From Amyelois transitella (taxonomy: Eukaryota; Arthropoda; Insecta; Lepidoptera; Pyralidae): DNA of 64,000 nucleotides. Positions 53,601-64,000 of the stretch are shown piece by piece (position 1 is the stretch's first letter; the number at the start of each line of letters is the position of its first letter). The notes under the pieces were generated by a model. The model was not told the DNA's origin, made no database searches, and saw only the letters and a list, made by a program, of their open reading frames with translations. Made by a program: the position numbers and the translations under genes. Where the stretch lies: positions 9,300,001-9,364,000 of the forward strand of contig NC_083513.1 in the NCBI RefSeq assembly GCF_032362555.1, read 5' to 3'.

Positions 53601-56600
53601 TATACAAAAATCATTCAACATACAAACATACATATGATCACGACTTTTACGACATCCATGGTAAAGAGATGGAGTGGTCCTATTCTTTTTTGTAATGGTG
53701 CCGGGAACCACACGGCACAAACACGGCCAAAAATCATTCAAACGTTACTATATTGGATTTGAGAGCAACAATGCTGAATTTTGCTCACGTCACGTCACCC
53801 ACGAGAAGATCATTCATGCTAAATGATTCAATTTCTCTTGAGTATCGGCAATCAGCGTGTATTATTTTGATTTATATTAATTTTATACGCGCGTATGTTA
53901 AAAGATATGTAAGTATGAACTTGTTGTGGCAAGTGAAAAACTCTGCCTACCCTTCCGGGAAAGATAGTTCATGTGTGTAATAAAAGAAGTAATATTAGGA
54001 AAAAGTGGATAGAAAACATTACCTACGAAATTTTGGTTCTGTGTGAGTACTAACACTTTAAAATGGGATATATTTCCCGTAAACGCAGACAAAGGACGGA
54101 AGGAGACGTAAAGGCGACTAAGGGAATGCTTATCCTTCCTTCTTCGTAACCAGTCACTATTTTAATCTCAAATCCGTCATTAATCCATACAGTTGAACGT
54201 GGTCTCTCGATCTTTTCAAGATTGTTCGCTCAGTCTTTTACCTGCAAAACAAAACCGTACGAAATCGTAAACCGTACTCTACCATATAATTCTTTTTATT
54301 TTATCTTCAAAAGTTAAGGACAAAGCTATGTTATAAAACTTTTCTTCCATTACAGAGTAAACCGAGCTAATTAATTATTGAAAACTCGAAGGCTGCGTTC
54401 AACTGGATAGGTGAATATCGGATTTAAGATTCAGACAGCGACCAGTTACTAGCCCATATCCTAAAATAAGAATTCCATATCAATGATTTTCCCCTTGATT
54501 GAAAAATAAAACAAATATTTTATTTACTTTTAGACAGAAAACGAACGTGAATGGTTCGCTCAGCGCGTCGAAAATGGCAAAGACTCTTTGGACAAGGACA
54601 GAAGAGTGGAGATTCTGAAAGAGATGCTGCACTCCCAGGCCTGGGACAAGTTCCTGGGGGTGAAGTTCCCCACGGTCAAGAGATATTGTGGCGAAGGTGC
54701 CGAGTCTCTTCTCACATTCTTCTCCACGCTGTTTGGATTGACTACTTCAGGTAAATTGGAAAGCATTGCAGTGTAATAAAGCCTTTTATGTTAATTATTA
54801 TGTATACAGGTATATATTGTCTTATAAGTAATAGGATTACTACTAGAGTTTCAAAGCTATGTTCTCGTGCCGTGTGGTTCCCGGCACCAATAGAAAAAAG
54901 AATAGGACCACTCCATCTCTTTCCCATGGATGTCGTAAAAGGCGACTAAGGGATATGCTTACAAACTTGGGATTCTTTTTTAGGCGATGGGCTAGCAACC
55001 TGTCACTATTGGAATCTCAATTCAATTATTAAGCCAAACAGCTGAACGTGGCCATTCAGTCTTTTCAAGACTGTTGGCTCTGTCTACCCCGCAAGGGATA
55101 TAAACGTGACCATATGTATGTATGTATATTCTCGTGAAAAATGTTGTGAGAGAAGAGTAAACCAAAAATTAGGAATGTTTCACGATTCGATTACTTTGCC
55201 AATTATCACGCAGTCCAGAAACTTGAATAGTTTCTGAGGTTTTAGTTACATATCTTATTTCAGAGGGTGTCCAGCAAGTGATCCTGGGTATGGCTCACCG
55301 GGGCAAGCTGAACGTCCTCAGCGGCTTGCTGCAGTGCCCCCCGGTCAAGATCTTCAGCAAGTTTTCCGGGAAACCGGAATTCCCGGACGATGCTAATGCT
55401 GTTTGTGATATTTCGACCCATTTGGGTAAGCTGCGATACATTTAAGTCTTCAAGATACCTCCACTATAGATGTCGGAATAATGTAAGACAGATAAATACC
55501 ATTTTGTCGACATCATGACTTTGCATTAGTGCCGTGTGATTCCCGGCACCACTACAAAATCGAATAGGACCACTTTATCTATTTCCTATGGATGTCGTAA
55601 AAGGCGACTAAGGGATAGGCTTACAAGCTTGGGATTCTTTTTTTAGGCGATGGGCTAGCAACCTGTCATTATTTGAATCTCAATTGTATCATTAAGCCAT
55701 ATAGCTGAATGAGGCCATTCAGTCTTTTGAAGACTGTTGGCTCTGTCTACCCCACAAGGGATATAGACGTGACCATATGTATGTATGACTTTGCAAGGTG
55801 AACTCGTCTTGCTTTAGAGCCTAGGGTTTCACTTACTAATCTAGACTATTTGTCGTGGTTAATAGTTTTTAACACAGCGACCAATTGTCGTCTGCCCTGT
55901 AACTGTCGCATTTATAAGTTATGTATGATGTGATGATGTAAAATCCGCCATGATAACAAGTTTTGACATAAAATAACCTTTAAAGCATGTAAATAATGGC
56001 TACAAACATATTAATATTCTGTAAACAAAATATGTTAAGAAAACTTTTGTTACCGGGTACAATTTGATTTCCCGCGGGAAATTGGCGGGGCTTCTATTTG
56101 GGTTGTATCAAATGAAATTGCTGTACAACTAGTATTTGTGTTAGATATCTTTTAAAAGACTATAGTATAATACTTAAACGAAGGCCTGTTTTGCAACTAA
56201 AATATTAATGCATTTGTCTTTTACTTTTCTCAAGCCTTGTGTGAATAAATTTGTAAATTGATTAGAAACGCGGCGTTTCGCTCTCGTGGGAATAACGAAA
56301 ATTAAGTTTGTTACTTCTGAATGTCTAACACCATAATAAAGAAATATTTTTTCTCTATTTAAAATATTATATATTTAAGGTTTAGTATAAGTTTGGTAAT
56401 TAGAAATTAAAAATTGTCAGTTATTCACTTTCTTATTAAGCATCTACTTAACTACGTATAATTTACTTGTACGCATTTAACATAAGGGCGTTTCTTGACA
56501 ATGTCATAGTCAAAAGAAAATCACTTCAAATTCTCCCTAGAATTTACAGACCTACGTTTCTATTTAAATAATCTTATTTCTAACATGTTTTCTGTTATTT

Positions 56601-59600
56601 TAGGCGCTTCAGCAGACATTTTGGTGAATGGAAAAACTGTCAGGTTTTCTTTGCTCAATAATCCATCACACTTGGAGGTGAGTTTATTTGAATGTATTAC
56701 CTTCGTATGCGTGTGTCAAAGTGAATCTCCTTTCAATCTCTCACTGTTTGGCTCTCAGGGTTGACTAAAGGATGTTATTTTTCAATGGGTTACACCCTCT
56801 TAAATACCTGATATTCGTCACCCGTCAAATATTGCGTTTTCTATGCGCATTGTATTTTATTATATACTCATTTAATGTTTCACTCGAACAATTAAGATTT
56901 AATAAACTGACTAACTAACTTCATTTTCGCCACGGGCCCCTAAATAAGGCGATTGGTACGGCTAAAAACATGATTAAAAATACAATATATTTATTTTCAT
57001 CAATATATTTATTTCCTCGAACCGGGCAAATCATGAAGTCATTACGATTCTTTGAAATATGAAGACCATGATCTTATAATAAATACCTATTTATATCATA
57101 TTATATTCAGGCTGCCAATCCAGTATCTATGGGGAAAACAAGGTCCAAGCAGTTGCAGTATCGGGAAGGGCATTACAGCGAGAATAAGACTTCCAAAATG
57201 GGAGACAAGTTTCTGAACGTGCAGGTATTAAAATAGTTTTTTTTTAACGACAATAGTTTTTTCTTCTAAAGAATCAAGCACTATTATGTGCTAAGAAAAT
57301 GATAAATTTACCATTCAACTAAGATATTAAAGAAGAATAGGTGATCTGATGAGGTGAAGTAGATACTAATTTGGTTTAATCTAACATGTAAAACCGCTAA
57401 GCTTGCATGAAGAGAGTTATAAATATGTATGAAGCGAAAAAAGTATGCAGAGATGATATGTACGTGGCAAGTGGAAAAATGAGTATCTCCGGTAAGAGGC
57501 GTGATGTATGTATGATTAAAAATACAAGAAACTGATTAATTTACTGACTAACTGATTGACACTAGCTGACGGTTTATAGATGAATCCCTAAACTACATAT
57601 TAGAAATATGTCATTCCTTATGTATTCATTCTTAACGGTAGGTGTAAAATTATAATTTGTTTTAAATTCTTGAATCAAACGGCTGACGCTGTACATAAAA
57701 ACCAATAAGTACTTCACCTCATCAGATCACCAGGTTAAATTGATTATATTTTAATTTATAAGTTTTCTTGATTTTTTTAATCGGGGTCGAAAGTTGGTGT
57801 TTATTTCTTTAATTTTTTTAAAGGAAAAATGATTACATTTTTATTTACTTGGTTTACCGACAACTTAAGCATTATTTAAACTTATTGCACAACCTCTTAT
57901 ACACATACATACATGTTGTGACAGACTGGCACCCAAATAAGTCAATTTCTAAATACGTTTATGTTCCAGTAATATTTAATGATTAATAAGCGCGTACTGA
58001 AATTAGTAAAATAGTGCAAAAAGAAAGAGAAAAAGAATATCGACAACATAATATGTAATTTCTGAACGGGCCCATTACTGAACGAGCCCGAGTTTTAAAT
58101 AAAATTAATTGTTTTTTTTCTCTCTAATTTTTGCGAGGAACGAAACAAATTAATTGGGCAATACCGCTCGACGCCGCTTAGTTCTATTTTTAAACTTATG
58201 AAAAAAGGCAAGCTATTTTTTTAATCAAAATGCAAATAACTTTATCTTAATTCGAAAACCCATCTTGTGATACCAATCAGGAAAATTTTTCAACATTTTT
58301 TTTCAATTCACTGCTTAACCTGTTGCTGATTAAATGTTACTACTGGAAGAAAATCCCTTGAATTGTTCCTTAGTTCCTTGGGTAATGAAAAACTAAGAAA
58401 AAGACCGTTTACTTTTATCACTACGAAGCTAGATAAACGACATTTTACTTGGCCTTGGTCAAAATTTATTGTGAACGAAATTTATTTTAGTATCATATTT
58501 CACATTTACTTTTAGATCCATGGAGACGCAGCGTTCACAGGCCAGGGGGTGAACCAAGAAACTTTGATGTTGTCTCAAGCCCCGCATTTCAACGTCGGCG
58601 GGTCTCTGCATGTAGTCGTAAATAATCAGGTTAGCTTTATACATACATCCATATGGTCACGTCTAAATAACTTGTAGGGTAGACAGAACCAACAGTCTTG
58701 AATAGGCCACGCTCAGCTATTTGGCTTAATGATAGAATTGAGATTCAAATAGGGACAGATTGCTAGCCCATCGCCTAAAAAACTAATCCCAAGTTTGTAA
58801 GCCTATCCCTTAGTTGCCTTTTACGTCATCCATGGGAAAGAGATGGAGTGGTCCTATTTTTTTTTGTACTGGTGCCGGGAACCACACAGCACCAGTACAA
58901 AATTTAGCTTTATCTATCTATCTATCCTAGCCCATATCTTAAGTAGTAACCGAAATAATGGTAAACAATCTTCATACGTCGTTTGTTACAATAAACATAC
59001 ATACATAAAGTCACGTCTATATCCCTTGCGGTGTAGAAAGAGCCAGCAGTCTGTAAGACTGAAAGGCGACGGTCAAATGTATAGCTTCATGATGGATTTA
59101 AGATTTTAATAGTGGCTAATTTTAGCTAGCACATCGTCGACACGAAAAAAATCTGTAAAGTACCAAAAAAATGGGCTATATTTCCTGGCATTTGTCCTAA
59201 ACATCTTCTTTTAGGCGATGGGCTAGCAACCTGTCACTATTTGAATCTCAATTCTATCATTAAGCAAAACAGCTGGACGTGGCCCATCAGCCTTTCAAGA
59301 CTGTTGGCTCTGTCTACTCCGTAGGGGATAAAGACGTGTTTATATGTATGTAATCTCTCGAGAAGAGCCAAGGGTCTGCCTTTACCCACGATCGTGGATT
59401 AGATAAATCGAGTTTACGAGAAGCGAATCCGGTCCGACCGCAAACTAACAGGGGAATCTTACACATATTGCGTACATACATACATTTAGTCACGTCTATA
59501 TCCCTTGCGGGGTAGACAGAGCTTACAGTCTTAAAAAGACTGAAAGGCCACGTTCAGCTGTTTTTGTACCCATGTTGGACCCAGTTTTGTAGATGTGAAG

Positions 59601-62505
59601 GTTTCTGTGCAATGTATTTTCACAACTTATGTGAAAATAACGAAGATTTTATTGCAATTAATATCTGTAAAAAAGGGAATAACATACTTATTCATTAAAA
59701 CTCATCTTCCTAGTGCTTGTGACCCTATCCTGGTGTGGGAAATTTAGGTCAGTTTCCCGAAACTCTATAAATATATAAAAATTAAATAATTTATTTTAAT
59801 TACGTATTTATTCATTAAATATGTATAAAGTTACTCACGAAAACGTGTTAATAATGCACAGACTCTAAAATAATTTCGCCAAAACACTAATTTTGTGCCG
59901 AAAAGCAAACTTTTAGAAAGTAACCTCTGTCAGTATTACATCGTCACAAAGTTTAGTAGGTACTCGTACTTAGTTGATATTCCTTATAACTTAGAAGAGT
60001 GTCGACTTGACTGGAACTAACTTAAAACGAAGCTACCAAAATTGGATAAAAAGTTACAAACTTCACACGGGTTTTTATTAGTTACATAAACTGGAGAAAA
60101 AGTAAAGACGTCGCGTTTTTTAAGTTATTATAACGCAATTTATGCATGCAACATATGTATGTATGTCAAACATGCATACATATAGTCGCGTCTATATCCC
60201 TTGCGGCGTAGACAGATCCAACAATCTTGAAAAGCCAAAACGGCCATGTTGAACTTCAGTTCATCGTGGCCTTTTTATTCCTATTGTGGCCTATTTGAAT
60301 CTCAATTCTATCGTAAAGCTATGTATAGCTGTGACAATTAGCTAGCCTATCACATTCAAGTAGAATACCAAGTTTGTAAGCCTATCCCATAGTCCCCTTT
60401 TACGACATCCATGGGTTAGATATCGAGTGGTCCTATTCTTATGTGCCGGGAACCACACGGCACTAATTAGCGTATCAATTTATGCGTGATATGTTAATTT
60501 AGCGAAATTACAGAAAAAAAAGATCTGCTTTGGGTATGTAGGTAGATAATACTACAATTACAAATCACTAAACATCACGCAACCTCGTAAACATTATTTA
60601 GTCCTACGAAATCACCCGTTTGATTCATGTACGTAATTATCCTAAACATTTAGGCAAGAAAATGATCATGATCCCGATTCGGTTAATAGGATCGCCATAA
60701 TGATCTGGTACTTGGCTTAATCAAGAGAAAGACGTATAAAAACTAGGGATTCTTAGTTTAGGCGATGGGCAACCTGTCACTATTTGTCTAATCTTAATTC
60801 CATCTTAAAGCCATACTGAACGCGGCTTTCCCTTTTCGAAACTGTTGACGCTGTCTAACCCAAGGCATAAATACAAACAAATTATCATTAAAAAACAGTC
60901 TGAAAAGACTGATAGACCACGTTCAGCTGTTTCGCCTAATGATATATGAATATTAATTAAGAAATAAAGACGTGACTTTCCATGTACCTATGTTGTATAT
61001 AAATGTCATACATACATACATACATATGGTCACGTCTATATCCCTTGCGGGGTAGACAGAGCCAACAGTCTTAGAAAGACTGAATGGCCACGTTCAGCTA
61101 TTTAGCTTGATGATAGAATTGATTTGAGATTCAAATAGTGACAGGTTCCTAGCCCATCGCCTAAAAGAGGAATCCCAAGTTTATAAGCCTATCCCTTAGT
61201 CGCCTTTTACGACATCCATGGGAAAGAGATGGAGTGGTCCTATTCTTTTTTGTAATGGTGCCGGGAACCACACGGTATATAAATGTCATTACCTGACTTT
61301 CCAACTTCTGGTTCGTAATCAAATGAGGGCCCCGAGTTTACTCTGGGAAGATCGACATGTAGCATTTTACAAAACACAGATAACGTTTTCGCGACGCTCA
61401 GCCTTAACTTTCCTGTCACAACAAGTTTTCATCTCATATATTATTTGCAGGTCGGATTCACACTGCCGGCTCTAAGAGGCCGCTCCTGCCGCTACGTGAC
61501 GGACCTGGCAAAAACTATTTCCGTCCCAGTTATACATGTGAATGGGGACTACCCCGAGGTAAGATAAATATTCATTGCGATGGAGGTTGTAAGTGCGCCA
61601 TTTTGTTTTTTTTCGCCATCTGTTCTGGTACTTACTCTCAATCATTCTAGGGTTGACATGGTGATATGTGGTCGATAAGTTAAGCTGTTTGTTTACTCTT
61701 AACCCCCGAAAAAAACAAGGTTTGTTATAATTTTTAAGCGTCTATCAGACCCGATGTATTGTTGCCTGGTTGTGGCATCAAAGCATAGATACACAATAGT
61801 GGACCGATTTTTATGTGAATTATTATTCGGAAGTATTATTTTTCTTAAAAGTTTTGTGCTATGTAACTATCTTAAAAGAGCATATAGTGCATGAAGGTTG
61901 ATATACTGGCCACGAAGAAAAGAAGAAAATATGTTTTTTTAAAAAAGAAATTAATCTTTAAGCGCGTAGTAAATTACTAATTAATGTGTTTCCGAAAGCG
62001 AGGTATACAATTTTGTTTTATACTTACACCATTATTATTACTTTTTTGTTAAAAAAAATGCATTATAGTACAGTTTGATTTTTCCAAGTGCAGTTTTCCT
62101 TCAACCCGAATGTATTTAGTTTTTCATTTTGTCACTTACTTCGATGTAACTTTCTAAAGATCTAAGAGAAAAAAATTAAGTTTTATATTTCTATCAGATT
62201 AGCACACTGATCAAAATGAACTAATACAAGTTCATTGAAATTATTCTATTCTACTTATAACACGATCAATCAATCTATCAACTATATTAACATGGTGTTT
62301 CAAAATGTCGATAACATCACATTACTCAATTTCTTATCACATTTTAGCTCGTGGTGAAAGCAACAAACATAGCGTTCGAGTACCAAAGACAATTCCGGAA
62401 GGACGTGTTCATAGACTACAACTGCTATAGGCGTTGGGGACACAACGAGCTGGATGACCCGACCTTCACCAACCCCCTCATGTATAAACTCATACACAGT
62501 AGAAA
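47644..62505 (+). CDS. DHTKD1: DHTKD1-like 2-oxoadipate dehydrogenase E1, first ten exons (3' part beyond window)
   Basis: Mitochondrial thiamine-diphosphate E1 enzyme of the lysine/tryptophan breakdown route, decarboxylating 2-oxoadipate. Exons, all with agreeing phases: 47644-47770, 49073-49199, 50696-50861, 54534-54750, 55264-55425, 56604-56677, 57111-57224, 58516-58629, 61451-61558, 62348-62505 (phase 2). They encode 455 residues, about half the usual ~920. The basic start [20 protein letters not shown] looks like a mitochondrial presequence and leads into GVFGHRP. Family marks: [53 protein letters not shown], the cofactor site [10 protein letters not shown]...VVVNNQ, and [20 protein letters not shown] with WGHNELDDP. 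The short lead before the E1 core favours DHTKD1 over OGDH. Introns hold many SINE-A copies. Confidence 0.92.
48401..48596 (-). repeat. SINE-like family A
   Basis: Reverse copy from 'aagggattggtttatatact' to 'gggatatagacgtgaccata', ending in (tatg)n; the 3' hairpin end is missing. A family B fragment follows (48599-48800). Confidence 0.85.
48858..49000. repeat. Imperfect inverted repeat
   Basis: 'accaagatgtaataacaaga' near 48867 and 'tttcttgtattacaacttgg' near 48972 are inverted arms of ~38 bases around a GC-rich loop, just before DHTKD1 exon 2. Confidence 0.6.
49261..49430 (-). mobile_element. Non-autonomous Helitron-like element
   Basis: Begins 'ctagaggccgcccgcgactt' and shares 'tttcatcgtaatcggttcag' with 27545-27735. 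Lies just past DHTKD1 exon 2. Confidence 0.6.
51045..51597. mobile_element. Foldback element with ~204-bp arms and duplicated right end
   Basis: Left arm 51045-51248 and right arm 51323-51526 are near-perfect reverse complements ('tttaaatcagagtaaaaagc' against 'gctttttactctgatttaaa'), with a ~74-base loop. A second, diverged copy of the outer ~65 bases follows at 51533-51597. It lies in intron 3 of the DHTKD1-like gene. Confidence 0.9.
51748..51904 (-). repeat. SINE-like family A, 5' part
   Basis: 'ggcgatgggcttgcaacctg' to 'caagggatatagacgtgatt', ending in tatgtatg. Confidence 0.85.
52000..52740. other. Intronic stretch without recognised features
   Basis: Part of intron 3 of the DHTKD1-like gene. 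Holds two short open frames and a small tandem 'agtcctatctcaaa' pair near 52165-52220. I see no domain and no exon that fits the gene's phases. Confidence 0.35.
53298..53465 (+). repeat. SINE-like family A, 5' two thirds
   Basis: (acat)n start, 'aatcacgtctatatcccaag' and 'gtcaggttgttagccaatcg'. Confidence 0.8.
53622..53718 (+). repeat. SINE-like family A, internally deleted to its two ends
   Basis: 'catacatatgatcacgac' joins directly to 'ttttacgacatccatggtaa' and the 'ggtgccgggaaccacacggc' end. About 170 bases of the middle are gone. Confidence 0.85.
54103..54245 (-). repeat. SINE-like family A, diverged
   Basis: 'aggcgactaagggaatgctt', 'accagtcactattttaatct' and 'cttttcaagattgttcgctc'. Confidence 0.65.
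54867..55130 (-). repeat. SINE-like family A, full length
   Basis: 'gtgccgtgtggttcccggca' through every block to 'gggatataaacgtgaccata' and (tatg)n; near consensus. In intron 4 of the DHTKD1-like gene. Confidence 0.92.
55531..55788 (-). repeat. SINE-like family A, full length
   Basis: 'gtgccgtgtgattcccggca' to 'atatagacgtgaccatatgt'; 105 bases past exon 5 of the DHTKD1-like gene. Confidence 0.92.
57395..57515 (+). repeat. LINE 3'-tail fragment (family D), diverged
   Basis: 'gctaagcttgcatgaagaga', 'tatgaagcgaaaaaagtatg' and 'gtaagaggcgtgatgtatgt'. Confidence 0.6.
58640..58888 (+). repeat. SINE-like family A, full length
   Basis: Starts 11 bases after exon 8 of the DHTKD1-like gene ('acatacatccatatggtcac') and ends 'gtgccgggaaccacacagca'. 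Confidence 0.9.
58996..59563. repeat. Cluster of three family A copies (+, -, +)
   Basis: A plus copy at 58996-59150 ('acataaagtcacgtctatat'), a minus copy at 59203-59358 ('ggctagcaacctgtcactat') and a plus 5' fragment at 59472-59563 ('catttagtcacgtctatatc'). All are in intron 8 of the DHTKD1-like gene. Confidence 0.82.
60168..60464 (+). repeat. SINE-like family A, full length with internal rearrangement
   Basis: 'atacatatagtcgcgtctat' start and 'gtgccgggaaccacacggca' end. The centre (60255-60330) contains reversed family text such as 'tatttgaatctcaattctat'. Confidence 0.75.
60745..60880 (-). repeat. SINE-like family A, diverged
   Basis: 'taggcgatgggcaacctgtc' to 'aactgttgacgctgtctaac'. Confidence 0.7.
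61009..61274 (+). repeat. SINE-like family A, full length, near consensus
   Basis: (acat)n, 'ggtcacgtctatatcccttg', the complete body, and the end 'gtgccgggaaccacacgg'. Lies 176 bases before exon 9 of the DHTKD1-like gene. Confidence 0.92.
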
Positions 62506-62519
62506 GTAAGTGGATTTAT

Positions 62520-63070
62520 ATCTATACTAATATTATAAAGCTGAAGAGTTTGTTTGTTTGTTTGTTTGTTTGTTTGTTTGAACGCGCTAATCTCAGGAAC
62601 TACTGGTTCGAATTGAAAAATCCTTTTTGTGTTGAATAGACCATTTATTGAGGAAGGCTTTAGGCTTTATATAACATTACGCTGTAACTATAAGAAGCGA
62701 AGAAATAATGGAAAATGTGAAAAAAAACGGGGAAAATTATTCGTCCTTGAGGGCTTCAATGATGACCAAAATAACTATTCCACGCGGACAAAGACGCGGG
62801 CACAGCTAGTACATACTATACTAGCTGTCCCGGCAGACGTTGTTTTGCCATATTAATAATTTCTAGTTTGCCATATTAATAAGTAATGTCTAGTTAAAAA
62901 AATGTTAAGGGTGGACAACACTTATCACTAAGGGGTATGACAAAATTGATGTTGGCCGATTCTCAGACCTGCTCAATATGCTCACAAAATTTCATGAGTA
63001 TCGGTCAAGCTGTTTCGTATGAGTACGAGAACGAACATTGTGACACCAGTATTTTATATATAAGAGATAA
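62520..63070 (+). mobile_element. Two adjoining Helitron-like / LINE-like repeat pieces
   Basis: 62520-62813 matches the element at 8535-8766, with a (gttt)n run and a 'gcgggcacagctagta' end. From 62815 another piece starts 'ctagctgtcccggcagacgt' and holds 'cacaaaatttcatgagtatc', a widespread lepidopteran repeat block. Confidence 0.55.
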
Positions 63071-63085
63071 ACATAAATATATAAC

Positions 63086-63350
63086 CATGTGGTTTCCATA
63101 ACCTTAGAATAAAACCACTCCATGTTTCTCATCATCATCAACCTTTCCCATAGATGTAGTAAAAGGTGACTAAGGGATAGGCTTATAAACTTCGGATTCC
63201 TCTTGTAGGCGATGGGCTAGCAACCTGTCACTATTTCGAATCTCAATTTCATCATAAAGCGGTTGGCTCTTCAGTTTTTTCAAGACTTTGTCTCTGTCTA
63301 CCCCGCAAGGGATATAGACATGACTATAATTATATATATATATATGTCGC
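63086..63350 (-). repeat. SINE-like family A, near full length
   Basis: 'atgtggtttccataacctta', 'aggcgatgggctagcaacct' and 'ccccgcaagggatatagaca', ending in (tata)n. Confidence 0.82.
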
Positions 63351-64000
63351 AGAGAAATGAGGATATCAGAAATTTCACGAAATCCCTAGGCAAACCACAT
63401 GACTATATTTATACATGTATGTATGTTAAAACATACAGTAAATGACACTATACATAGCACAACCTATGGTTCTTACAAGCTTTCCGTTATAGGAACCGTA
63501 TCATCAGCTAAAATCACGAACTCACAGTTCAATCACTCTATTCTCACGCCAACAGTCAACAGCAGAAAACAACACCATGTTCAAACCAAAACCATAAAAG
63601 AAGTCAGGTACATTTGCTATTGACTGTAAGTGTACATACTTTAAATCTACGGAGGACTAGACTTAAACTATATATTTCCAATTACCGCTTAAATAAATGT
63701 ATAAAATAAAATGGGTTGCGAATAAAAGAAGTGTCAAGAAAAAAATGGCCTTTAATAGCGATACTGCAATGGATTGGACATACATTCGAAGTAAAAGGTA
63801 GCAAACACCTCGGTCTCATCACGTGCAGGAAATAAGTAATCTTTGATAACCAATCATTGAGGAAAAGCCGAGGAAACTAACTTATCCTACAATGTGACAT
63901 TCCAAACGTTTAGGTAAAATTTGAGTTGTATTATCAAGGCTGATAGTTGGTTGATCATGTGAAAAAAGCAATAAAATTTACTAAAAGTCTTTGAGAAAAA
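63351..64000. other. Right-edge stretch, presumed intron
   Basis: The DHTKD1-like exon at 62348-62505 ends in a phase 2 donor, so this should be intron. Two small open frames (63263-63445, 63399-63623) show no domain and no match to the next part of the enzyme. Confidence 0.4.

Noticed and set aside
63399..63623. Possible next exon of the DHTKD1-like gene
   Set aside because: No similarity to the expected continuation of the E1 enzyme and no acceptor with the required phase.

Overview
The window looks like nuclear DNA of a moth or butterfly. It is AT-rich, its genes have many small exons and large introns, and it is packed with interspersed repeats of types common in Lepidoptera: microsatellite-linked SINE-like elements, tRNA-headed SINEs, Helitron-like CTAG-ended elements and LINE tails. 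Nothing bacterial, plasmid or viral was seen. All family names come from reading translated motifs; no database search was possible.

Layout. (1) 1-276 (-): the first 92 codons of a Na+/K+-ATPase beta-like subunit, running off the left edge. (2) 277-13.8 kb: no confident gene, only repeats and unassigned AT-rich DNA. (3) 13.8-30.5 kb (+): a five-exon gene for a predicted four-pass membrane protein that I cannot name. All exon phases agree, and its first, fourth and last exons are each followed by decayed copies of themselves. Its first intron holds an intact CR1/L2-like LINE (about 15.9-20.57 kb). (4) 32.57-33.41 kb (+): a small two-exon gene for a secreted ten-cysteine, TIL-like protein. (5) 34.99-45.78 kb (+): a DEG/ENaC (pickpocket) sodium channel gene. 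Eight exons and the last exon are clean, but the penultimate exon looks broken. Its introns hold a Helitron helicase remnant and two large inverted-repeat elements. (6) 47.64-62.5 kb (+): the first ten exons of a DHTKD1-like 2-oxoadipate dehydrogenase E1, continuing past the window.

The host genes do not form an evident pathway; they are neighbours in a repeat-rich stretch.

The most striking signal is at the LINE ORF1/ORF2 junction. ORF2 has no in-frame AUG before its endonuclease domain and lies in the -1 frame relative to ORF1. A canonical slippery heptamer, A AAA AAC, sits in the ORF1 zero frame immediately before the ORF1 stop. Six bases further on is a perfect CCCCCT/AGGGGG hairpin. This is the textbook layout of -1 programmed ribosomal frameshifting, and would make an ORF1-ORF2 fusion. 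Other items of note are the repeated decayed exon copies in the four-pass gene, a terminal-inverted-repeat element carrying a spliceable first exon, and several long foldback elements.
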